Shown here one piece after another: positions 5,294 to 11,860 of a stretch of DNA of 23,390 nt (its first letter is position 1; every line of letters starts with the position of its first letter). The translations under genes and the position numbers were made by a program. The DNA is from JBKQHQ01 sp052148715 (lineage in GTDB: Bacteria > Pseudomonadota > Alphaproteobacteria > Rhizobiales > Xanthobacteraceae). The DNA is taken from assembly GCA_052148715.1 (NCBI GenBank), contig JBKQHQ010000185.1, positions 1-23,390 of the forward strand. Reading direction: 5' to 3'. The notes beneath the pieces are model-generated. The model did no database searches and was not told the DNA's origin. It saw only the letters and a list, made by a program, of their open reading frames with translations.

Positions 5294-7825
5294 CTATTGC
5301 GACCGCAGAGCCGCAAGATTGTCGCGGACCGTCACGGTCGAGGGATGCTCGGGTCCGAGGCTCTTCTCGAAGATCGCGAGCGCGCGTCGCATCAGCGGCT
5401 CGGCCTCGGCGAGGCGGTCGGTGGCCTTGAGCAATTGGGCCAGGTTGTTGAGGTCCCTCGCGACGTTCGGGTGGTCCGGCCCGTAGCTCGCTTCGTCGAT
5501 CGCCAGCGCGCGGCGCATCAGCGGCTCGGCCTCGACGAGGCGGTTGGTGTCCTTGAGCAACTGGGCCAGGTTGTTGAGGTTCGTCGCGACATTTGGGTGA
5601 TTGGGCCCGTAGCTCTTCTCGAGGATCGCGAGCGCGCGGCGCATCAGCGGCTCGGCCTCGACGAGGCGGTTGGTGTCCTGGAGCAGTTGGGCTAGGTTGT
5701 TAAGGTCCGTCGCGACGTCCGGGTGATCCGGCCCGTAGCTCGCCTCGTCGATGGCGAGCGCGCGCCGCATCAGCGGCTCGGCCTCGGCCGGGCGATTGGT
5801 GTCCTGGAGCAGTTGGGCCAGGTTGTTAAGGTCCGTCGCCACGGCCGGGTGGTCCGGCCCGTAGCTCGCCTCGTCGATGGCGAGCGCGCGGCGCATCAGC
5901 GGCTCGGCCTCGGCCAGCCGGTTGGTGGCCTGGAGCAATGTGGCCAGGTTGTTGAGGCGGAGCGCGACGGCCGGGTGGTCCGGCCCGTAGTTCGCCTCGC
6001 CGATGGCGAGCGCGCGGCGCATCAGCGGCTCCGCCTCGGCCAGGCGAGCTTTGGCGTCAAATAACAGTGCGAGCATGCCCATCAGGCGTCCTGTCGGCGC
6101 GGCGATGTTTGCCGCATCGCCATGCTCCGCCACGGCCATCGCATGCGGCGCGAGCGGGTCGAGCACCGGCCAGGTCCGCACGTCCTGCGGACGGCCTTTG
6201 AAGGCCGCATCCACCCAGCCCAAGGCTTGCTCCAGCGTCTTGCGCCGTTGCGTTTCATCCAGCTCTCGGCGCGTGAAATCCTGCACCAGCCGATGCACCG
6301 CGAAGGCGCGCCCGGTCGCCTTGGCGTCCGCCGCTGCCGGCGCGGCGAGTGAATAGGCGAACAAGTCTGCGAGCGCGTCGCGGGCATCGAAGTCAGCTTC
6401 GTCGCCCGGCGCCGCCACATCGAGCAGGGTCTCGGGGATCGGCTCCGCGGCAAAAAAGGCCAGTCTTTCGAGGAGGCGCCGGCCGGCGGGTTTCAGTTGG
6501 TCGACCGAGGTCGCCCAGGTCGCGGCTAGGCCCACGTCATGGTCGTAGGCCATCAGGGTCTTGTCGAACCAGCCGAGCACTTTTTCGCGCCGCTCCCGCC
6601 AAAGGGACAGATAGCGCGCGAATCCAATGACGCGCTGGGTCGCGATGTAGGCACCTGCCTGCTCCAAGCCGAGCGCGAGGCCGCCGAGCTCATCGGCAAG
6701 CTCGCGCGCCCGGGCCTGGTCGTCCGACGCCTCCGCGCGCAGGCCTTGGGTGCGCTCAAGCAGGAAGGCGCTCGCCTCCTCCAGCGGCAGTGTATCGAGC
6801 CGCAGCATCTTGATCACGGCAGGGAAATTTGTTAGGCGGCCGGTGATGAGGACCTGCCCGCCGCGCAGCCGCGCCAGCAGTTTCTCGACCGCCGTGGCGG
6901 CGCCGCGGTCATCGACGTTGTCGAGGATCATGAGCCAGCCGGGATGCCCCTCGAGCCAACCGATCGCGGCGGGAATTCTTACCGCGTCCTCGCGCGCGTC
7001 CTTCTCCGGCAGGTCGAGAATGTCGGGGCCGGCGAGCGCCGCGAGGCCGGCGTTCAGCCGCTCCGGTGTCTCGGCCGATACGAACAGCAAAGCCGAATGC
7101 TCGGACGCATGCCGCAGCGCATATTCGACGGCCAGCCGTGTCTTGCCGACCCCGCCGAGCCCGTGCAGCGCCTTCCCGACGACCGCGGTCGCCCGCCCGT
7201 CGCGGGCGCGCGCTAGCGCGGCGTGCAGTGTCGCCATGAAATCCTCGCGGCCTTTGAAAAGATCGCCGAGGCTGGCGCAGGGGAGATTGTTAGGCTGGCG
7301 CAGCAGCTTTAGCGGCCAGTTCTGCTTGAGCACTTCGGCGCGAAGCTGATGCACGTTGGCGAAGCCGGCGCGGTCGAAGCCCTGTTCGTCGACGATGTAC
7401 TTGATGAAAGCCGCCTGCAGGCCGGCAATATCACACTCAGCCGCCGCCGGCCCGTCCGCAACATAATCTTGGTCGGCAATGTAGATGAACCGAGGCCGCT
7501 GGTGATGGCGGGCGAAGAAGAACTCCCACTGGGTATAGGAGGCGCCGGCGATACCCGGCGGCAGCATGGCGGCGAACGGCGCGGCGGCCGCCGCCGGCGG
7601 GCAGGCGCCGCTACGCTTGCCCATGATGCAGATGACCGCCGCGCAGCTTGCGATGTAGTTATTGAGCTTGCGCAGCGTCGTATCGGCGTCGCCCTCCTGG
7701 CGGAACTCCCTCTGCACCTTGACCGACAACCCGCGCGCCCCCAGATCGGCGGCGACCGCGTCTCGCGCCTTGCCGAGCTCGCTCGTCACAGCGGAAATGA
7801 AGATGCGGAATTCGTCCAGCGGCAT
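5294..7825 (-). CDS. DUF4062-NB-ARC-TPR protein (bacterial NLR-like STAND ATPase)
   Basis: An 843-aa signal-transducing ATPase. Residues about 5-180 are a DUF4062-type domain (EFRIFISAVTSELGKAR at the start, TQWEFFFARHHQRP in the middle). The NB-ARC core follows with P-loop GLGGVGKT (222-229), Walker B WLMILDNVDD (297-306), a GLPLA-like GLALGLEQAGAYI (about 381-393) and an MHD-like VHRLVQDF (510-517). From about 594 to the end are six 42-residue kinesin-light-chain-type TPR units (EAEPLMRRALAI...YGP.HP..A..LNNLA.LL). This layout (N-terminal effector/adaptor, NTPase switch, repeat sensor) is that of bacterial NLR relatives, several of which are anti-phage. ATG 7825 is preferred over an in-frame GTG at 7888 because the GTG has no spaced ribosome site and DUF4062 begins right after 7825. 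The defence role is inference. Confidence 0.85.
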   Translation of the reverse strand: MPLDEFRIFISAVTSELGKARDAVAADLGARGLSVKVQREFRQEGDADTTLRKLNNYIASCAAVICIMGKRSGACPPAAAAAPFAAMLPPGIAGASYTQWEFFFARHHQRPRFIYIADQDYVADGPAAAECDIAGLQAAFIKYIVDEQGFDRAGFANVHQLRAEVLKQNWPLKLLRQPNNLPCASLGDLFKGREDFMATLHAALARARDGRATAVVGKALHGLGGVGKTRLAVEYALRHASEHSALLFVSAETPERLNAGLAALAGPDILDLPEKDAREDAVRIPAAIGWLEGHPGWLMILDNVDDRGAATAVEKLLARLRGGQVLITGRLTNFPAVIKMLRLDTLPLEEASAFLLERTQGLRAEASDDQARARELADELGGLALGLEQAGAYIATQRVIGFARYLSLWRERREKVLGWFDKTLMAYDHDVGLAATWATSVDQLKPAGRRLLERLAFFAAEPIPETLLDVAAPGDEADFDARDALADLFAYSLAAPAAADAKATGRAFAVHRLVQDFTRRELDETQRRKTLEQALGWVDAAFKGRPQDVRTWPVLDPLAPHAMAVAEHGDAANIAAPTGRLMGMLALLFDAKARLAEAEPLMRRALAIGEANYGPDHPAVALRLNNLATLLQATNRLAEAEPLMRRALAIDEASYGPDHPAVATDLNNLAQLLQDTNRPAEAEPLMRRALAIDEASYGPDHPDVATDLNNLAQLLQDTNRLVEAEPLMRRALAILEKSYGPNHPNVATNLNNLAQLLKDTNRLVEAEPLMRRALAIDEASYGPDHPNVARDLNNLAQLLKATDRLAEAEPLMRRALAIFEKSLGPEHPSTVTVRDNLAALRSQ
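5300..6050 (-). repeat. Six tandem 126-bp units encoding TPRs
   Basis: The 3' part of the STAND gene consists of six in-frame 126-bp units (the last slightly short) recognisable by a repeated GCGCATCAGCGGCTCGG at 126-bp spacing. Units 2-5 are nearly identical at the protein level, suggesting recent expansion or homogenisation. Confidence 0.85.
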
Positions 7826-8045
7826 GGGCGTTCCCAACGGGTCATCCCATAACCTGACATGGAACGACTGCGGAGGGAAGCATCGCACCTCAAACTACGC
7901 AACCGCGACGTAATCTCGATGAGATCATGTGCGTATGCCTCTGAAGGCCCCTATAGTGGACGCGGCGTTGTGCCGGTCGCAATTGTCTAATTCGAAGGCG
8001 TCCGGTTCGGGCGAGAAAGTTTCACGCCGGCAATTCAGATAACCA

Positions 8046-8501
8046 TCAGGGAGAATTAATGCGGTCGAAAATGGCCTGTAAGGCGTGCGTGTACATACTT
8101 CGGTGTAACGAGAAAAAATTCCGGAGCTCCCTACTTCCCTTAAATGTTAGAGCCGAATATGGTTCCCAGCAGTGCTCCCAGGAGTCTTGCGGAATATTTC
8201 CTTTCTGCACGGCGGCATGTTCAAGCAACCCCAATATCGCCTCGGAAGCAAGGTCCAGCCTTTGCCTCACACACTCGTCGGCGTCCTTTGCCGACTTATC
8301 GCCGCGAAAATAGGGAAGCATCTCTTCATGTTTGGTTAGGTATTCAATAATTTGATGATAATGAATATACAGTCGATCATGTGTCGCGCCTGCTATCGAG
8401 CGCCTTATTAGCCAAATTTGAAAGGCGATGAATCCGAACCCGAGTATTGAAGCGCCCACTTGAAGCGCTTGTGCCCAATTCGCGTCCCCCGCAATCGGCA
8501 T
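8046..8501 (-). CDS. Small membrane-anchored protein of unknown function
   Basis: A 151-aa protein that I cannot name. One hydrophobic segment near the N-terminus (about residues 11-31, ALQVGASILGFGFIAFQIWL) is followed by RR, predicting a single helix with the rest in the cytoplasm. The soluble part is predicted helical and holds the string EYLTKHEEMLPYFRGDKS. ATG 8501 has GGAG about 7-8 nt upstream. The gene and its flanks (about 7890-8620) are visibly AT-richer than the window as a whole, suggesting transfer. It lies 220 bp upstream of the STAND ATPase on the same strand and may be co-transcribed with it. If so it is a candidate partner, membrane effector or sensor, but nothing in the sequence proves a link. 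Confidence 0.7.
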   Translation of the reverse strand: MPIAGDANWAQALQVGASILGFGFIAFQIWLIRRSIAGATHDRLYIHYHQIIEYLTKHEEMLPYFRGDKSAKDADECVRQRLDLASEAILGLLEHAAVQKGNIPQDSWEHCWEPYSALTFKGSRELRNFFSLHRSMYTHALQAIFDRINSP

Positions 8502-8744
8502 GACAATTCTCCAAATTTGAAAGCCTTGTTACACGCACTGTCCCGTCGCATTTGACTAATCTGTATCCTCGCCAGTACAAATTCTCTCGTCAAGGTGGTA
8601 CACGTCGAATGGGGTCCTATATCCACAGGCGCGTGGTTTTAGATCACGTGTTTGGCCGATGCGAGGCCCGGAATGACGGTCGGGCGTGGATTGCCTGTCG
8701 TGCTCACGGCGCGGGAGGTTTTAGGAGAAACGACCGAGCAAACT

Positions 8745-8897
8745 CCGGCGTCATTCCGGGCCTTGTGCCCGGGACCTATTCCGAAGCTTGCTCCGCGCGT
8801 TGGTTAGTTCGCTCCCGGCGCGCCAATGCGCTCTCGCCATCCGCGCTGGCGCATGCTGCACGATAGGTCCCGGGCACGAGGCCCGGGATGACGCCGG
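8745..8897. repeat. Long inverted repeat with 35-nt arms
   Basis: The left arm 8745-8779 and right arm 8863-8897 are complementary at 33 of 35 positions, the two exceptions being G-T pairs. The core reads GCCCGGGACCTAT / ATAGGTCCCGGGC. The 83-nt middle can fold further (GCGCCAATGCGC and TGGCGCATGC). The remainder of the 8502-8940 gap holds no gene that I can support. Confidence 0.7.
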
Positions 8898-8940
8898 TGG
8901 GTGGATTGAGGAGCGTGCTCTTAGCCTCAGGGCTCCTCCC

Positions 8941-10536
8941 TCACACCCCCGCGGCGCCGCCGTCGGCGCGCGGGTCGTGCGCGCCCTCGCAGGTGTTGTC
9001 GGGGTGGAGGACCACGGCGCCGGCGTGGCCCATCAGGTCGGAATAGGGCTCGCCCAGGACTTCAACATCGTGGCCGGCGGAGTGCAGGCGCTCGAGCAGG
9101 CGGTCGTCGAAGCGCGGCTCGAGACGCAGGTTGACGTGCGCGGCGCCCCAGGTGCGGCCGAGCAGCCAGCGCGGGCGGTCGAGCGCCGCCTCGAGCGTCT
9201 GGCGAAACATCACGTGGCGGCTGAACAGGGCGGCCTGGGTCTGCGGCTGGCCGTCGCCGCCCATGGTGCCGTAGCCGATGACGCGCCCGTCCCGGAGCAC
9301 CGCGAGCGCCGGATTGAGCGTGTGGAACGGGCGGCGCCCGGGCTCGAGCGGATTGGCGCCGCCTTGCTCGAGCGAAAAGCTCGCGCCGCGGTTCTGCATC
9401 AGCACGCCGGTGCGCGGCAGCACGCAGCCGGAGCCGAACTCCCAATAGAGCGACTGGATGTAGGAGACGACGAGGCCCTGCGCGTCGGCGGCGCCCATCC
9501 AGACCGTGTCGCCCTCCCGCCACGGCGAGGGCCACGGCGCGGCCTTGCGGCGGTCGAGCTTGCCCGCCTCGCGATCTAAAAACGCCGGGGCGAGGAAGCG
9601 CTCGCCCCCCTCCCCGGTGCGGTCCGGATCGCCGACGAAGCGGTCGCGAACGCGAAAGGCGCGCTTGGTCGCCTCGACCAGGCCGTGCAGGTGGTCGAAA
9701 CTTTCAGCCTCGCTCACGCGCAGCCGGTCGAACAGCGCAAGGATCATCAGCGAGGCGAGGCCCTGGGTCGGCGGCGGCGTGTTGTAGAGCGTGCCGGCTT
9801 GGACGCCGACGCTCAGCGGCCGCGTCAGCGTCGCCTCAAACTTTTCCAGGTCGGGTCGCGTCACCGGGCTGCCGAGGCGTTCCAGATCGGCCGCGAGCTC
9901 GCGCCCGACATCGCCGCGATAAAAATCCTCAAGCCCGGCGTTCACCAGCTGATCGAGCGTCGCTCCGAGCGCCGTCTGCCGCAGCGTGGCGCCGGCCGCG
10001 GGCGGCTTGCCGTCGAGCAGAAAGGTCGGCGCAAAGCCGGGCTGGTCCTGCAGGCCGCCGAGATGCTCGGCGGTGAGCCGCGCCTGGCTGCGGGTGACGG
10101 CGTAGCCCTCGCGGGCGCCGCGGATGGCGGCAGCGAGCAGCACGTCGAGCGGCAGCCTGCCGCCGTGCGCGCGCGCCGCCTCGAGCGCCAGAATCCAGCC
10201 GCCGACCGCGCCCGGCACGGTCAGCGCCGCGAGCGGTCCGCGCGGCGGGATCTCATCGTAGCCCTGCTGGCGATAGGCCTGCGCGGTGGCGCGCGCGCCG
10301 GCCGGACCGGCCGCCATGATCGCGCGCACATTGCCGCGCGGCTCGCGGATCAGCCAGAACCCGTCGCCGCCGATGTGCGTCATGTGCGGATAGACCGTGA
10401 CGATCATCGCCGCCATGGCCACCATCGCCTCGACCGCATTGCCGCCCTCGGCGAGAATCTGCTGCCCGGCCGCGCAGGCCGCCTGATGGGGAGCGGCAAC
10501 GACGCCGCGGCGATGGCCGGTTGTATGAAGGTTCAT
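8941..10536 (-). CDS. Gamma-glutamyltransferase-family Ntn-hydrolase, HpxW-like
   Basis: A 531-aa member of the gamma-glutamyltransferase superfamily, enzymes that cut themselves and use the new N-terminal threonine as nucleophile. The N-terminal part has GGNAVEAMVAMAA and PHMTHIGGDGFWL (about 31-61). The autocleavage site is REGDTVWMG, with T344 aligning with the catalytic threonine of E. coli Ggt; the second threonine of the usual TTH motif is Val here. SYIQSLYWEFGSG and GGDGQPQTQ follow. WEFGSG and DTVWMG resemble oxamate amidohydrolase HpxW more than classical Ggt, so a role in purine/allantoin nitrogen use is possible. No signal peptide is seen, which also fits a cytoplasmic enzyme. ATG 10536 is taken; a GTG two codons upstream is possible. 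Confidence 0.85.
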   Translation of the reverse strand: MNLHTTGHRRGVVAAPHQAACAAGQQILAEGGNAVEAMVAMAAMIVTVYPHMTHIGGDGFWLIREPRGNVRAIMAAGPAGARATAQAYRQQGYDEIPPRGPLAALTVPGAVGGWILALEAARAHGGRLPLDVLLAAAIRGAREGYAVTRSQARLTAEHLGGLQDQPGFAPTFLLDGKPPAAGATLRQTALGATLDQLVNAGLEDFYRGDVGRELAADLERLGSPVTRPDLEKFEATLTRPLSVGVQAGTLYNTPPPTQGLASLMILALFDRLRVSEAESFDHLHGLVEATKRAFRVRDRFVGDPDRTGEGGERFLAPAFLDREAGKLDRRKAAPWPSPWREGDTVWMGAADAQGLVVSYIQSLYWEFGSGCVLPRTGVLMQNRGASFSLEQGGANPLEPGRRPFHTLNPALAVLRDGRVIGYGTMGGDGQPQTQAALFSRHVMFRQTLEAALDRPRWLLGRTWGAAHVNLRLEPRFDDRLLERLHSAGHDVEVLGEPYSDLMGHAGAVVLHPDNTCEGAHDPRADGGAAGV

Positions 10537-10666
10537 GGGCACGCATCATGTGGGGGATGGGGTGGCGCATCCTCTCACCTCCGCGCGGGGAGGGAAAGGC
10601 CGGGGGCGCCAGCTCGCAAGCGCCGGCGCGTCCCGAAGCGTAACAAGTCGCTTGATCCGGGGCCTT

Positions 10667-10696
10667 TAATTCGTGCGTTCTGGCCCTAATTCGTGC
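10667..10696 (+). promoter_or_regulatory. Direct repeat TAATTCGTGC x2, candidate operator of the toxin-antitoxin pair
   Basis: TAATTCGTGC occurs at 10667-10676 and again at 10687-10696, exactly 20 bp apart (two helical turns). Each copy is preceded by GGCC. The second copy ends 3 nt before the antitoxin ATG, where an autorepressor would bind. Inference from position and spacing only. Confidence 0.4.
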
Positions 10697-10699
10697 TAG

Positions 10700-10939
10700 A
10701 TGAGGAGCATGGACAGCACGATCAAGCACGACCCGCGTGAGGCCATTCGCGCCTATGCTGCCGGCACGCTGTCGTGGGCCGAGCTACGGACGCGCGGGCT
10801 CAATTATGTCGAGGTGTTGGGCGGCCTTGGCGAGCTTGGTCTGCGCCCGCCGATCGCGCCGCTGGAAGGCCCCAACGTGGAAGCGCGCCGGCGCGGCACG
10901 CGGCGGCTACGCGAGCTTCTTGCCCAGTCACGGCTGTGA
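10700..10939 (+). CDS. Putative antitoxin of a PIN-type toxin-antitoxin pair
   Basis: A 79-aa protein. The N-terminal half (REAIRAYAAGTLSWAELRTRGLNYVEVLGGLGELGL) looks like a small helical DNA-binding fold. The tail (EGPNVEARRRGTRRLRELL) is basic and helical, as in antitoxins that wrap around a toxin. Its stop overlaps the start of the PIN reading frame by 3 nt (GTGA), the usual antitoxin-first order. ATG 10700 has no ribosome site, so translation may be leaderless; an in-frame ATG at 10709 has GAGGAG only 1 nt upstream, too close to be useful. Identification comes mainly from size, gene order and the toxin next to it. Confidence 0.6.
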   Translation: MRSMDSTIKHDPREAIRAYAAGTLSWAELRTRGLNYVEVLGGLGELGLRPPIAPLEGPNVEARRRGTRRLRELLAQSRL

Positions 10940-11605
10940 GCCGAACCTACGCGCTCATTGTAACCGATACCTCGCCGCTGATCACGCTGGCGCTGGCGGA
11001 TGAGCTTGGTTTGCTCTTGCGGCCCGGTATTCCCGTAAACATCCCGGGCAGTGTACATCGAGGCCACGCGCATTCGGACCGCCGGCGGCGCGAGCGCGAT
11101 CGTCGAATGGCTGAACGCGCATCTTGACCAGGTTCACATCATTCCAACCGAAGTCGGTATCGACCAGCAACGACGGCTGGAGGAAGGCCGCTCCATTCGC
11201 GGGCTTGGGGAAGCCGCGGCCGTCGAAGCTCTTGAGCGCTTTCTCAACACCGATTCCGAAGCCGAGGCGCTGCTTCTATTCGAGGACAGCGATATCATGC
11301 GTCGGCGCGCAATCGTCGATGAGCGCGTGGGCCTCATAAGCACGGGCGACTTCCTACGCGAACTTGAAGCCGCGCATCTGATCCAGTCGACCGATCGTAT
11401 CCTCGATATTGCCGCCGAAGCCGGCCGCAATATGGAGCGGCAACGCGCGGCCACCAGCGACGAGCAAGTGCTGGCCGCCTTCCGACTGCAGCTTCAGGGC
11501 GCGTCCGATGAAGGCGGCTCCCCGGATGAGGGGCAAAAGCGGCCACGACAAGACAGCGGCGCGCGCGACCCCGAAGACGAAACGGGAGGCACGGCCGGCG
11601 GCTAG
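10936..11605 (+). pseudogene. PIN-domain toxin, frameshifted
   Basis: From GTG 10936 one frame reads VTDTSPLITLALADELGLLL, the start of a PIN-type ribonuclease with the first catalytic Asp in TDTSPL. At 11044-11049 (CCCGGGC) the frame is lost. The protein continues one frame over from 11045-11051 as AVYIEATRIRTAGGAS through EAEALLLFEDSDI and GLISTGDFLRELE, which supply the later acidic residues of the fold, to the stop at 11603-11605. One extra G in the GGG run, or two missing bases, would explain the break. The tail after about 11440 is low-complexity and charged. If the sequence is right the toxin is dead or remade from an internal start; a sequencing error is the main alternative. Confidence 0.65.
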
Positions 11606-11659
11606 AAGCAATGAGGTCGCATCGCGACGCCCCGGAATGACGCAGGAAAATAGCTCAGC

Positions 11660-11845
11660 GGCGTAGGGTGGGCGAAGGCGGCCGAGGCGTCACCGTGTCG
11701 GCACGGCGCGGGTTCCGCCGCGCCCACGTGCTGACGCGAGGCGTGCGCTCATCTAAGAGTCGGCGAGGCCCCACCGCGTGCGCACGGCGGACCGGAGGCC
11801 GTGCATCAAACGAAATTTCGGGGCCGCCTTTGCGCACCCTACGCG
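11660..11845. repeat. Dispersed palindromic element, copy 1
   Basis: About 186 bp, beginning GCGTAGGGTGGGCGAAGGC and ending GCCTTTGCGCACCCTACGC, with internal inverted repeats (GGCACGGCG / GCGCACGGCGGA). A second copy lies at 18348-18524. It fills most of the gap between the PIN toxin and the M3 peptidase. No coding potential of its own is seen. Confidence 0.75.
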
Positions 11846-11860
11846 TCTACTCGATCGGAT

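Noticed and set aside
5300..6050. CRISPR-like regular repeats
   Set aside because: Spacing is 126 bp, the units are contiguous, in frame and encode TPRs; there are no spacers.
7826..7888. Upstream GTG start for the STAND ATPase
   Set aside because: AGG directly abuts the GTG with no spacing, and the extra 21 residues precede the normal start of DUF4062.
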